This document shows positions 18,001-26,590 of a DNA stretch of 64,000 nt, one piece after another. This stretch comes from Bacteroidales bacterium. Its GTDB lineage: Bacteria > Bacteroidota > Bacteroidia > Bacteroidales > UBA932. The stretch lies in assembly GCA_017962165.1 (NCBI GenBank), contig JAGCVW010000021.1:1-64000 (forward strand), in the 5' to 3' direction. The position numbers were made by a program, and so were the translations under genes. Below the pieces are notes generated by a model that saw only the letters and a program-made list of their open reading frames with translations, was not told the origin of the DNA and searched no databases. The stretch's first letter is position 1, and the number at the start of each line of letters is the position of its first letter.

Positions 18001-18460
18001 GCCGATGACGGAATTGGAGTGCCACCGTCTCATCCGGCTTAACACGATTCTCAGCCACCATGAAATCCGACCTAGAATAGGCCGCATGCGTTCTCTGATC
18101 CTTCTCAACTTTAATGTTGTAGGCATACTGCTCGAAAAAGTTGAAGTCCGGATCATAGGGATAGTAAGCCATGAACTCGGTGTAGTCAGTCTGGTCCTCC
18201 AGCCAGCAGATGGGCGTGTCTGAAGTGAGGCTGCTGCCACTGATGGTATATTTGACATTGAGGGCGGAGATGGGCTCCAAGGCTATGACGCCGATCTCAT
18301 CACCGGCCTCAAATCCGGAGGCCGTAGCCTTGGTGGCATATTCCCCTATATTGGTCGTAAAGGCAATCTGCCTTTCATTGAGCAAAGCGTCCTTTTCCAT
18401 AAGAGAGGAGCAGGATATCGCCGCAAGCACAGTCACAAGTGATAAAATAATCTTTTTCAT
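15059..18460 (-). CDS. Fimbrillin-like surface lipoprotein with SusE/F-like and repeated DUF6359-like domains
   Basis: A 1133-aa lipoprotein; the lipobox is AAISC (Cys17). Residues about 30-250 look like a fimbrillin-family (Mfa-like) domain: RQIAFTTNIGEYATKAT, then YYPYDPD, DQRTHAAYSRSDFM and FRHRLSRVDI. Residues about 285-375 (RWSIVGNFTSWDWD, DGVYEVTLDLPEEAEFKFR) resemble the starch-binding modules of SusE/SusF. Later parts show two related blocks starting with GT(L)DSPFDPV and GDGSLENPFTV, similar to DUF6359 repeats of Bacteroidales surface proteins. Probably a surface or fimbrial-tip lipoprotein, possibly carbohydrate-binding; the ligand is unknown. Last gene of the operon. Confidence 0.75.
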   Translation of the reverse strand: MKKIILSLVTVLAAISCSSLMEKDALLNERQIAFTTNIGEYATKATASGFEAGDEIGVIALEPISALNVKYTISGSSLTSDTPICWLEDQTDYTEFMAYYPYDPDFNFFEQYAYNIKVEKDQRTHAAYSRSDFMVAENRVKPDETVALQFRHRLSRVDIAIGGSLAGKVASVALDDVYSVINVGEGPVGEKGAILAAKAQNADGEDIWSLILVPQETAPTLVVTTTDGEQLTYPLGQSIWFESNCRYKATLSLKADGSLDAEFAFQVYDWVYGDWMFFDTYKPRWSIVGNFTSWDWDYDMTQVSDGVYEVTLDLPEEAEFKFRKDYKWDEQFGATEENVDDNFRSLIEAGKVIPLLPGGPNLYFPQGGYVTITLDVNNSTALVSEAHRNMTLFGANFDFWKEMEWKDGAYALEDVYVQDGGILALQDWNWNQYGLESGEQSVDGYDVASISPESPVSLVMGGSVLMYVENGGWMDFTWSPEEGLFTMNRSENQGFTIRRIYSSVADDTAVSLENVTVYSLSEEGFVVSEDGHLGLYVYSGYGNSLPAVGDVVKIHGVKTTFAELPEIIGATFEKTGEAALEEVVYSELQGGRYSVSVPVTFEGQLYVRPFTNYEVVFIDSPWGMFRTHYCFDEYLKYYGSRVKVRGWYGGNADNFGYITVDAIEGLQELDHGKGTLDSPFDPVGAVLYAKTLEPGSASAEDVFIHGYVSEVLKQYSADTGTASFRITLGGESSYECCFEMDDAAFLENKPWVEGNSEIYRWDRVLVCGKLYLDSNGETRTAPSQAYLYSLNGMTSEVPAPYQYMGDGSLENPFTVQDAIHKAQAVGENASEDSYYIKGRVTNVRNCFGSAYGNATFDMWDGNDREQILQAYQILYFGGERWQEGQLDISDDDEVIIYSPLVYYGGSTAEAIQGYIYSINGTTSSEGASDDFGCDWVLSGNKGTEIPLRFVGSRREDSYTSEMLYAIVHYKAGEKFQVLNKTTGDKWSTDYGISGIGSRTLIRDGNPFLLPYVGYFEAQLNITSENKHLEIHPFGEESPWLVNYEWAFDSVLSTDNGPVLKLSGKEFSEQEAIRLTFHWSYSLGPELEVVTMQPGQTYPLVVASENAFLVPEAGTYDLLLNPADLTLGIVSSDL

Positions 18461-18478
18461 ATCCTTTCTTTCTTATGG

Positions 18479-20437
18479 TTATTCACTTTTTGTCCAAGTC
18501 TGAGGGAGAGGATAAACCACTCCGTACGATCCATACCCTCCCTCATAGTCACCCTCCTGGATGACAGCCAGCACCTCAAAGCTCGTAAACGGATACCCGT
18601 TGTAGGAAAGCCCGGGCTGGATGTCAATGGCACCGTCGTCATTGATTTTACCGGTAAAGAGGATCAGGTCGGAGAGCTCCCCGTACAGCCAATAATCGCC
18701 ATCGTCGTCGGGGATGGAGTAGCTTGCTTTCGGCCAGTCATATGTGAGGCCGTAACTTGACCATGTCCATTCCCTCAGCCTCTGGAAATAAACATTGAAC
18801 GAGGAATCGCCCGTGTTGAAACGAGCCTTGAACTGACGCCCATCGTATTCTATGTTGAGCTGCAGTCCGTCCTGGCTGATCGTGATGGGAATAAAGCTTT
18901 CATCGTCAAGCCAATACATCCAGCTGCCGACGAAAGAATCGAGAGCTTCCGGGACATAGGCCTCAAGGAATTCCGCCTTTATCCATTTGTCCCGCACATT
19001 CAGCGTGAGATGGTAGCGGCCGGGCTCGGAAATGGTCATGTCGGCCCCGTCGTACCAAACGGTGTACTTGAGGGGATTGTCCGACTTCGGGAGCTGCGGT
19101 CCGCCTAAATTCTTGCTCCAGTCATGGTTGCAGCGGAATTTGAACTTCTCGCCCCAGTAGTCTATATCAATCGAATAGACTCCGGAAGACTCCCTTGTCA
19201 TGTCGAAGTCCTCATCCCAGTTCGTGCCTTTGTATGTGCCGATCAGCGACCACACTTCGTCGTCGGGAGCGATGAAGAACACTTCATGCTCGGGGTCCAC
19301 GTTCAAGACATATTCACCCGCCTCAAGCGCGCTGAAGGGCTTTCCTCCCTGCACAAGGAGATTCTTTCCTTCGGATATGGCCGCATCGGCATCACGGGCA
19401 AGGCCGAACACCAGCTCCATCCGACCGATGCGGTAGATGAGATCGTAAGTGTCCGATATCCCTGTGGTAAAGCCGGTCTCGAAGTGCAGGCCTCCAAAGG
19501 AATCCTGCGTCATCAGGGTTTCGTCAACGCCATTCATCCTCAGATACCAGTCGCCCTCGGTATGGAACTCGTCGGCCACAAACGCCCCAAACTGGGCGTC
19601 CGACTCCGGAGTCCATTCCGTGACATCCAAGCTGATGGCAGTCGCGGCGTTTTTGTCTATGCTGAGACCTATGGAATACTGTCTGGCCGACTTCATGGTC
19701 ACGCTCTCCCTGCTGGACTTGCAGACAATCTGCTCATCCTCGGCTGTAACCACCACTATCTCGAAATCAGCTTCCTGGGGAGGGACAACCGCAACCCAGG
19801 TCCTGCCGCCGGAATAGGGCGAGCTCAGTTTTCCGGTGCGGATCATTCCCTTTTCACCGACGGTGGCCACGGGAGTTCCGTACCATACGCCCACCCGGGC
19901 TTTGCCATAAACACCTCTGAGGTAGATGTCCTTGACGTCCACGTCCGAGTAATTCTCAATCACAACACGTGACATGCGATGTATGAAATTGAGAGGAATG
20001 GTTTCGGCGTCGACATAAGCCATAAAGTTGGCACCCATGAGATCCGATGCCGTGTAGGCTTCATGGGTAGACTGGTCCGCTTCCACGGAGAAAACGTTGA
20101 GATCCACCAGATCCACCCAGTCCTCTCTATAAGGATAGACCGCGAAGAAGCTCACCGGCGCGGTCTTGTCCATGTCTTCGGGCCAGACTATGCTGTGCTC
20201 GGGGATAAGCTCGTTGCCGGAGAATGTCATCTTCACATTCAGCTCATTCAACGGCTCTTCCACAAACAGGGACACGGCGTCGCCGAGCTCGAAAGATCTT
20301 TCCGTCGCCTTGGTGCCGAAGTACTCAAGGTTGGAAGTGAAGCGAAGGGCTTTGCTCTCAGAGACAGGGCCCTCCTTCACGGTGCAGGAGGCAAGGGCCG
20401 CAAGGGCCGATATCGCAAAAAACATATATAATTTCAT
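18479..20437 (-). CDS. Fimbrillin-like lipoprotein with SusE/F-like domain
   Basis: A 652-aa lipoprotein with lipobox AALASC (Cys18). The N-terminal domain has LRFTSNLEYFGTKATERSF, VYPYREDW, DQSTHEAYTASDLM and FIHRMSRVVI, the same landmarks as the two neighbouring fimbrillin-like proteins. Around residues 395-475 there is WSLIGTYKGTNWDEDFDM, GVYSIDIDYWGEKFKFR, a SusE/F-like module. The C-terminal 150 residues (GSWMYWLDDESFIPI..) have no recognised family. The stop is 18 bp before the start of the 1133-aa gene. Paralogy with its neighbours suggests local duplication followed by domain exchange. Confidence 0.75.
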   Translation of the reverse strand: MKLYMFFAISALAALASCTVKEGPVSESKALRFTSNLEYFGTKATERSFELGDAVSLFVEEPLNELNVKMTFSGNELIPEHSIVWPEDMDKTAPVSFFAVYPYREDWVDLVDLNVFSVEADQSTHEAYTASDLMGANFMAYVDAETIPLNFIHRMSRVVIENYSDVDVKDIYLRGVYGKARVGVWYGTPVATVGEKGMIRTGKLSSPYSGGRTWVAVVPPQEADFEIVVVTAEDEQIVCKSSRESVTMKSARQYSIGLSIDKNAATAISLDVTEWTPESDAQFGAFVADEFHTEGDWYLRMNGVDETLMTQDSFGGLHFETGFTTGISDTYDLIYRIGRMELVFGLARDADAAISEGKNLLVQGGKPFSALEAGEYVLNVDPEHEVFFIAPDDEVWSLIGTYKGTNWDEDFDMTRESSGVYSIDIDYWGEKFKFRCNHDWSKNLGGPQLPKSDNPLKYTVWYDGADMTISEPGRYHLTLNVRDKWIKAEFLEAYVPEALDSFVGSWMYWLDDESFIPITISQDGLQLNIEYDGRQFKARFNTGDSSFNVYFQRLREWTWSSYGLTYDWPKASYSIPDDDGDYWLYGELSDLILFTGKINDDGAIDIQPGLSYNGYPFTSFEVLAVIQEGDYEGGYGSYGVVYPLPQTWTKSE

Positions 20438-20449
20438 AGCCTCTCTTCT

Positions 20450-23400
20450 TTATTCGTTAACACTCTTGACAACGGGAGCGCCCATCGGGAGCGGGACCCT
20501 CTTGAACGGGAGGACTTTGCTTCTGGCCCGGACCGGTTCGCCCGGCTCCGCTTCCACATAATTGGAACGCTTCGCGGGAGCAAAGGACGCAGGAGCCGAT
20601 GCCGCAGCGGCGGCGTCGGGCATGACAAGCGTCCAGCCACCCATCATCCTCATCCAATTGTAGTAAGACCTTGTGTCCACAATGCGGCCGTAAGGCGCAA
20701 TATTGTAAGCCCCGTCGGAAACTTCCTTGTTGTTCCTTATATACATATGAGAACCGGGGTGCTTTTCCGCAAGGTTGTAATGGGTGAGTTCCCATGCGCC
20801 TTTTTCGGTGTCCGGCTCATTCAGGCTCTTCTCCATGTATCCGGTCCTGAACGGCAGATAGTAGATGTAGGAAATGCCTTCGTCTTCCACGAATGTGAAG
20901 TCGAAGTCCCCGGAGTATCCGATGTAGACACCATCAAGATCGGGGTTTTCTTGGACCTGCGAAGGCCATGTGTTGCTCCAGTAATCCGCGTAAGGTTGCA
21001 CGGCGCGATAGCGCTCGAGGCCCTGCGCCTTAAGGATGCTCACGTTCCGGGTAAATCCTCCGGTGTTCCACATATCGTCAATCCAGGTTCCTTCTCCCAC
21101 TTCTTCCCACACGGACGGAGCCTTTTCCGTCTTCAGAGGGGCCGAAGTCCAGAAGGAATTGCCGTTTATGTCGTTGCCGGCAGCTATTATCAGATACTCA
21201 GTGTCCGGCTCGAGGGAGTCCACGGAGAAGTCTCCGCCGGCCGTGTCTGAGACAAAGCTCATGTAGCCGCTCTTCGTGTAATTGCCGTTCATCGCGAGGG
21301 AGTAGTAGTCGTCCTCCGTGATGCCAGACTCAATGGCCGCGGCCTGCGAGATGGCCGTGACTCCGATCACGCTGGAATAAGGCAGATCCACATGCATTGT
21401 TGCAACGCTTTCCGGGAATGCGGGATGCACAGAAACGTCGGACAAGGTCAGAGGACCGGCTTCCGGAACCTCACTGCCAGGAATCTCCACTGTAAAATAA
21501 TTATAGTAGTACGCCTGGAAATCCGTTCCCGGGGCCGATGCATAGAAGAATCCGGTGTAGCGTCCGTTCTGGAAAATGGGGATCCTCACCTCGGAGGTCT
21601 TTCCGGGAACAAGGTCCGGAACCGTCTCGCCGGCGCCCTGCCTGAAGGCGGGAAGAATATCGGCCTCGATCTCCTGATATGAGGGCCTGCCCTGGAAAAA
21701 CATGTAGCGGACATCGGTCACATCCATTGAGGGAGTAATGGTAAAGCTGGCAAAACGTATTCCGTCATCTTCCACTATTCCGTTGAAGGAATACTCGAAA
21801 TTAAGGACCGGCTCTCTCGTTGCTCCGGGAAGGACAAGCTGGAAAGCGTCGTTCTGGTTCATCGGAGCGGTCTCTTTGGAGTTCGTGTAATATGCAGTCA
21901 GTTCTCCGAGACGGATGACGCCATTATTGAGAGAGCCGTACTGCTCCCCGTCCTCCATAATCTCGGGAACACTGGAATAGACATAGAACTCACGTGAGTT
22001 GTAATCGTTCCACCACCAGGGCTCCCTGAAGTTGGATGTAGGACGCAGGAATATTTTCTGGGGATCTCTGGCATCGATGATGATCTGGTAAGGCCAATTG
22101 TCAAGAGGCAGATTCTCAAAAGCATTCTCCAGCATGTAAAGGCCGGGGTTGTTCTTTTCCTCGTACAGCCTTCCCTTCGTCGGTGCGGGAGTGACTCCAT
22201 ACTCGCCCCAGAACATGCCCTGAACAACCTCCACTTCATCAACGTATTCGAAATCGAGGTTCTCGGGTTCATAGACAAGGACGCCCCTGTCCGGGTAGAA
22301 CCATACTCCGAGAGGTCCCTCATAACCCGAAAGTTCAAACCAACCCTGGTTGTCCACAGGCCAGGTGTTGTTGTTTTCCCATATTCCCTGGGGCACCTGA
22401 AGGTTGCAGCCGTAGATATAATTATTGTATTCCGACAGGACATAGAACCTGTTGCCGCTGCGGTAATATGGGATTGCGGCATAGAAAGCGCCCGGAGCCT
22501 TCTCCTCCATGGGAATGACAAACCTGTTGGAGGAATTCATGAAGGACAGCCTGTAGCCTCCGCGCACACCCACTTCCGCATCCGTGAAACGGAATGATCC
22601 GCCTTCTTCCCAGCCCGAGATTGAAATCTCGAATTCGACTTGATTGCCGATCTTGATTTCCGGGATGACTATGGTACCGTGGCTCTGCTTTCCGGGCTTG
22701 AAGTCCGCGACTGCGTAGAAGATCTCAGTCCTTCCGGAGGAAAGGGTCGCGACAACCGCAAAATGTGTTTCTTCCTGAGGAGGAACTATCAGGGAGAAGT
22801 ATTGGCTGCCGGAAGCATCTTCCAGAGTGGCCGGATAGAAATAACGGTCTTCGTACCCTTCGCCGGACGAGCCTTTGGCCTTCAGGGCGTCGCAGTCGAT
22901 TATGGCATCGGGGCGGAAGCCCGTCAGGAAGATTTCCTTGACGGCTTCTCCGCTTCGGTTGTCGATCTTGACCAGGAGCTTCGAGAGGAGGTGGTCAAAG
23001 GTCAGATGCACTTCCGCGTCCTCCGGGCCGGCTTCTGTGACTGCAGCCATGAGGTCGTTGCGGGTGTACTTCGCGTGGGTGCTCTGGTCATAGCTCACGG
23101 GGAAAACTGCCTCGCCGGAGAGAGACCGGAACTGCGCATTGTAAGGATAATATCCTTTGAATACAGACTTGGCGGTCTGGCCCTCTGCCCAGAACAGCTC
23201 ACCGTCAAGGACAAGCTTGCTGCCGTCGGCGACCATCAGCATGTTGTTGACATTAAGGGGTGTCCCCACGAACAGACCGAGGGAGTCCCCTTTTTCAAAG
23301 GCGTTATCAGTCGCCTTGGTGGCATTGTATCCGCCAACCGATGCGGTGATAAGGACAGCCCTTGGCTGCGAAGACTGAATGTCTTCCTTAATAGCATTGC

Positions 23401-23458
23401 AGCTTGAAACTGCCGCTACGGCAAGAAGTGCCGTTGCAATCCATAATATCTTTTTCAT
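20450..23458 (-). CDS. Large fimbrillin-like lipoprotein with Fn3-like region
   Basis: A 1002-aa lipoprotein (start at MKKILW, 23458; another in-frame ATG 9 bp upstream is possible). The lipobox is AVSSC. The fimbrillin landmarks are ITASVGGYNATKATDNAFE, YYPYNAQF, DQSTHAKYTRNDLM and FDHLLSKLLVKI. The middle part has no family that I recognise; about residues 650-790 (LTLSDVSVHPAFP.. SLEPDTEYLIIAAG) look like a fibronectin type III fold. The C-terminus is also unassigned. It probably forms part of the same surface assembly as its two paralogues. The gene starts 11 bp after the BACON gene. Confidence 0.72.
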   Translation of the reverse strand: MKKILWIATALLAVAAVSSCNAIKEDIQSSQPRAVLITASVGGYNATKATDNAFEKGDSLGLFVGTPLNVNNMLMVADGSKLVLDGELFWAEGQTAKSVFKGYYPYNAQFRSLSGEAVFPVSYDQSTHAKYTRNDLMAAVTEAGPEDAEVHLTFDHLLSKLLVKIDNRSGEAVKEIFLTGFRPDAIIDCDALKAKGSSGEGYEDRYFYPATLEDASGSQYFSLIVPPQEETHFAVVATLSSGRTEIFYAVADFKPGKQSHGTIVIPEIKIGNQVEFEISISGWEEGGSFRFTDAEVGVRGGYRLSFMNSSNRFVIPMEEKAPGAFYAAIPYYRSGNRFYVLSEYNNYIYGCNLQVPQGIWENNNTWPVDNQGWFELSGYEGPLGVWFYPDRGVLVYEPENLDFEYVDEVEVVQGMFWGEYGVTPAPTKGRLYEEKNNPGLYMLENAFENLPLDNWPYQIIIDARDPQKIFLRPTSNFREPWWWNDYNSREFYVYSSVPEIMEDGEQYGSLNNGVIRLGELTAYYTNSKETAPMNQNDAFQLVLPGATREPVLNFEYSFNGIVEDDGIRFASFTITPSMDVTDVRYMFFQGRPSYQEIEADILPAFRQGAGETVPDLVPGKTSEVRIPIFQNGRYTGFFYASAPGTDFQAYYYNYFTVEIPGSEVPEAGPLTLSDVSVHPAFPESVATMHVDLPYSSVIGVTAISQAAAIESGITEDDYYSLAMNGNYTKSGYMSFVSDTAGGDFSVDSLEPDTEYLIIAAGNDINGNSFWTSAPLKTEKAPSVWEEVGEGTWIDDMWNTGGFTRNVSILKAQGLERYRAVQPYADYWSNTWPSQVQENPDLDGVYIGYSGDFDFTFVEDEGISYIYYLPFRTGYMEKSLNEPDTEKGAWELTHYNLAEKHPGSHMYIRNNKEVSDGAYNIAPYGRIVDTRSYYNWMRMMGGWTLVMPDAAAAASAPASFAPAKRSNYVEAEPGEPVRARSKVLPFKRVPLPMGAPVVKSVNE

Positions 23459-23469
23459 AGCTGCCATGT

Positions 23470-24723
23470 TTAATCCTGATTAAAAATCACGTCTCCGCCA
23501 TCGCCCCAGTCATTTACGTCTCCGCCGACACCGCCGACGGGATTCTCCGCCGCCTCCTGCGAGACAGCAATGGTGACAGAGGCCTGGTCGCCGGCGGAAA
23601 TTGTCACGGTAGCCGTGCGGACTTCGTAACTATCATTGGCGGCGACGGTGCCCACGACCGACACGGTGCCGCCGTCACCGGAAGCGGGTGCAAGGGTTAT
23701 CCATGCAACACCGGCCGTCGCAGTCCATGCCATATTGGATGTCACGGTGAATCTGAATTCTCCGCCCTCCGCAGGCAGTTGAGCGCTTGTCGGGGACGCT
23801 TCGAGAACGGGAGTCGCGCCTTTCTGCTTCACTGCAAATTCCGCAGTGAGGCCTTCCGAGCGGAACACCACCTTTCCTTCCCTGGCGCTGACGACCGTGT
23901 TCTCAGATACGGAGATCACCACCTGGGCGCCGGCGTCTCCGTTGGCGGGTGACAGCGCGATCCAACTCTCGGAAGCCTCCGCCGTCCATGCGTAATTGGC
24001 AGACAGCTGCACTGTGACTCTTCCGGCGGCGGCATCAAACTCAGTCTGATTAGAACCTAAGGTAAGATAAGCCGGCTCCGGTGCGGCATCCTGCTGCACT
24101 GGAAGCTCCACCTTGAGGCTCTCGCAGGTGAAGACCACCTTGGTAGAGCGCGAAGATGTAAGCTTGCTCTCTGCAACGGTCACGGCGAGCGTGCTTGTGC
24201 CGGCAGCGCCACTAGCCGGAGACAGGGTTACCCAGTCGTCTGCGCAGGCGGCCGACCATGCGTAGTTTGCCTCAACGCTCACGGAGAGAGTCGCTCCGGC
24301 ATAAGGAGCGGAAAGCGACTTGGGCGACAGCGTCAGGGACGGAGTCGGAGGTGCGGGTTTTCCGGGCTGGATCACAGTGAAGGTTTCACTGTACTCCGGT
24401 TCATCAACGGACACCTTGACGGTGCCGGTCCTTTCCGTCTCCGAGGGATTGGCATCTGCGGACACCGTGAGTACAACCTCCCCTGCCTCACCGGATGCGG
24501 GATTGATGTGCATCCAGTCGGCGGAGGGTTCTGCCTTCCAGGCAATGGGGGAAGTGAACTTGACAGTTTCCCTTCCGCCGTCTGCCGGGATAGTCACCTC
24601 TTTGGGAGATACGCCGAAGTTCACGGTGATGTCTGGAACATCCTCACATGACACCAGCGCGGAGGAGACCAGAAGCGTCCCCAGCAGCCCCCAAAAGAAT
24701 TTTTGCTTTAAAATTGGAATCAT
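23470..24723 (-). CDS. Lipoprotein with four BACON domains
   Basis: A 417-aa lipoprotein. The frame is open to 24933, but the upstream part is an SGNH relic; the start at 24723 gives a proper signal peptide and the lipobox ALVSC. Four repeats follow (about 35-125, 130-213, 218-300 and 303-390), each with TIPADGG-like, W(T/S)A and W(I/V)TLSPASG(D/E)AG motifs, typical of BACON domains, which in Bacteroidetes act as spacers or bind mucin or glycans. The C-terminus is Gly/Asp-rich. First gene of the operon, with a -7 box TATCTTTG at 24824-24817 and a leader of about 90 nt. Confidence 0.82.
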   Translation of the reverse strand: MIPILKQKFFWGLLGTLLVSSALVSCEDVPDITVNFGVSPKEVTIPADGGRETVKFTSPIAWKAEPSADWMHINPASGEAGEVVLTVSADANPSETERTGTVKVSVDEPEYSETFTVIQPGKPAPPTPSLTLSPKSLSAPYAGATLSVSVEANYAWSAACADDWVTLSPASGAAGTSTLAVTVAESKLTSSRSTKVVFTCESLKVELPVQQDAAPEPAYLTLGSNQTEFDAAAGRVTVQLSANYAWTAEASESWIALSPANGDAGAQVVISVSENTVVSAREGKVVFRSEGLTAEFAVKQKGATPVLEASPTSAQLPAEGGEFRFTVTSNMAWTATAGVAWITLAPASGDGGTVSVVGTVAANDSYEVRTATVTISAGDQASVTIAVSQEAAENPVGGVGGDVNDWGDGGDVIFNQD

Positions 24724-24861
24724 ATTGCGGGTTATTGTCTCAAGTTTCACAATCGAAATCTCGTCATTCCTCACGAAGTTATGTAACAATATATAATTAT
24801 GCAACATAGCCGATAGCAAAGATATATCATCTTTAGACTTTAGGATAATGTGTGTACAAAA
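24724..24861 (-). promoter_or_regulatory. Promoter and leader of the fimbrillin operon
   Basis: TATCTTTG on the minus strand (24824-24817); no good TTTG at 19-21 bp, so regulation or a helper factor may be needed. The leader is AT-rich, unlike the surrounding genes, with no clear hairpin. Confidence 0.55.
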
Positions 24862-24978
24862 GCCAGGGAGGGTGGGATGGATGCCGTCGTTGGTGTAGGA
24901 GGGGTTGAGGGAACGGCCGTCAGGGGCGACCATCTTGTCGTTGTCGAAGAAACCGGGCGTTCCTTTATAGCCCCAGCC
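24862..24978 (-). pseudogene. SGNH hydrolase relic with internal deletion
   Basis: Thirty-nine codons translate to GWGYKGTPGFFDNDKMV joined directly to APDGRSLNPSYTNDGIHP and TLPG. In the intact gene at 25916-26581 these two pieces are more than 100 residues apart. The join falls at GATGGTCG, which occurs at both places in the intact gene, so an 8-bp microhomology deletion explains it. The relic touches the 120-bp repeat at 24979 without a gap. Confidence 0.88.
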
Positions 24979-25098
24979 TTCTCAAATTTAACAATAATTC
25001 CTGACTAAAGCGCGCGTACCCCCGGCTTTTTCACCGAGGGTACGCACGAAAACGCGCCAAAACGTGCATACCCCCAGCAATTTTGCCGAGGGTACGCA
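24979..25098. repeat. 120-bp direct repeat, copy 2
   Basis: 117 of 120 positions match 14914-15033, with all three differences in the AT-rich spacer before the hairpins. Same two hairpins (25014-25045 and 25066-25097). Offset between copies is 10,065 bp. Its TAAATTTG box points into the SGNH relic. Confidence 0.9.
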
Positions 25099-25118
25099 CG
25101 CATTACGGTATGTTTGAA

Positions 25119-25865
25119 TTAGAAAGTCAGAGAGAGGCCGAGGCCGGAAGGGGTGGGCCCAAGAGAAAGAGTCGGAGAGTCCTTCGGGCCATAGCGGCGG
25201 TTGTAGTCGTCCGCGATTTTACCCATCGCCTTATTTCCTTTTACCCATAAAGGAACACCTACTCCCAGACAAGCCACACCGGCTAAAGCACCTATGACAG
25301 GACCGGCCTGGCTGATTTTTTTGTCATCAAAAAACGAATCGCTCGTACCACTGTTGTACGAACTGATGAACAAAGAAGAGATAAGAGATAAGGACAAAAG
25401 AGAGCCGCCGCCCAGGGTGAGGTTCGCTCCCGCAAGTCGCTGTCTTTCCGCTTTCAGATAGTCGTTCCCATAAAGAGAGATACCAAGGTAGTCGCGGAGC
25501 TGATCTTCATAGAGCCTGCCTCTTCTGTCATAGAAATGTCCACGGCGATAAGCCAGCGGGCCGTAAGTGTAATAGGGATCGAAATCGTCGTAGTAGGGAG
25601 AAACAGGTCGCGTTGAAAAGATGTCTGCGGGCGCAAATATCTTTTCTGTTCCGTTTGCAAAGACGATACGGGCTACGCGAGAAGTAGAAATCCGATACTC
25701 CGGCCCGTCGAGATTATCGAAGGTCTTGTATCTGATATATTCGTCTGTTATCTCAATGATCTTAGCCTCTATCGGGGTTCCGGTAAAGATGTGAATGATG
25801 TCCTGCGCATAACTGCTGACACACAAAGCCATCATCACTGCAGTTAATGTAAGTTTCGATTTCAT
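25119..25865 (-). CDS. Exported protein of unknown function
   Basis: A 248-aa protein with a signal peptide (to about SSYAQ, residue 20) and no lipobox. After it, FTGTPIEAKIIEITDEYIRYKTF.. with VARIVFANGTEKIF resembles the short beta domain seen in many Bacteroidetes exported proteins that begin with a ..I.G..I.AKV.EI...I.YK pattern. A Tyr/Arg/Asp-rich stretch (YYDDFDPYYTYGPLAYRRGHFYDRRG) follows and then a hydrophobic segment (about 195-215). The very C-terminus (LGLSLTF) ends in an aromatic residue as outer-membrane beta proteins do. Upstream there is a near-consensus -7 box around 25892-25900. Function unknown. Confidence 0.7.
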   Translation of the reverse strand: MKSKLTLTAVMMALCVSSYAQDIIHIFTGTPIEAKIIEITDEYIRYKTFDNLDGPEYRISTSRVARIVFANGTEKIFAPADIFSTRPVSPYYDDFDPYYTYGPLAYRRGHFYDRRGRLYEDQLRDYLGISLYGNDYLKAERQRLAGANLTLGGGSLLSLSLISSLFISSYNSGTSDSFFDDKKISQAGPVIGALAGVACLGVGVPLWVKGNKAMGKIADDYNRRYGPKDSPTLSLGPTPSGLGLSLTF

Positions 25866-25915
25866 AGTGATATTTTTTCACTATGTTCCTACAAATTATA
25901 TGCCCACGGGGCTTC

Positions 25916-26581
25916 CTACAGCGCCTTGAGGATGATGCTCTCCATTACCTCGTAACCGGGGAGAGTAGGGTGAATCCCGTCGTTAGTGTAGTTGGGATTC
26001 AGAGAGACGCCGTCTTCGGCGACCATCGCCGGAAAGTAGTCAACGTACTTGATGTGATTCTTAGCGCAGTACTCGCGCAGGCGGGCGTTGAGCGAGGCCA
26101 CCTTCTCGGGAGCGTCTTTGACTTCCAGACGCCATGGGAAGGCAGCGGCCGGGAGAACCGAGCAGACTATGGGCTTGATCTTATTGGCTTTGGCGAGCTC
26201 GATCATGGTGACTATGTTACCGAAGGTGTAATCCTCGTTATATTCGCCCTGGTTGAGGGCGATGTCGTTGCAGCCGCAGAGGATGACGACGGTCTTAGGC
26301 TTGAGGTCTATGACATCGCGCCTGAAACGCAGAACCATCTGGGCGGTGACTTCGCCGCTGATGCCGCGCTCGACCATCTTGTCGTTGTCGAAGAAACCGG
26401 GAGTTCCTTTCGTGCCCCAGCCCTCGGTGATGGAGTCGCCGATAAAAACGACACGGCCTTTAGTCCCGGCCGGGACGGTCGCATTCTCCCCGTCGAACCA
26501 GTGATAATGAACGAAATTCTGTGCTGAAAGGCCGCATACCGATAGGATAGCGACCGCAATAGTGACTATTAATCTGCGCAT
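25916..26581 (-). CDS. SGNH/GDSL family hydrolase, exported
   Basis: A 221-aa secreted esterase-type protein. Signal peptide to about CGLSAQ. Family blocks: GDSITEGWG (block I, catalytic Ser), GISGEV (Gly, block II), CGCNDIA (Asn, block III) and DGIHPTLPGY (Asp and His, block V). Enzymes of this group remove acetyl or other acyl groups from carbohydrates or lipids; the substrate cannot be told. It starts 9 bp after the original end (26591) of the upstream acidic protein. Two relics of the same family lie nearby (24862-24978 and 28134-28211), showing repeated duplication and loss. Confidence 0.92.
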   Translation of the reverse strand: MRRLIVTIAVAILSVCGLSAQNFVHYHWFDGENATVPAGTKGRVVFIGDSITEGWGTKGTPGFFDNDKMVERGISGEVTAQMVLRFRRDVIDLKPKTVVILCGCNDIALNQGEYNEDYTFGNIVTMIELAKANKIKPIVCSVLPAAAFPWRLEVKDAPEKVASLNARLREYCAKNHIKYVDYFPAMVAEDGVSLNPNYTNDGIHPTLPGYEVMESIILKAL

Positions 26582-26590
26582 ATTGGGTGG

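Noticed and set aside
23470..24933. Starting the BACON lipoprotein at 24933
   Set aside because: The first 70 residues translate an SGNH relic and a spacer that contains the promoter box; the ATG at 24723 gives a lipoprotein signal peptide.
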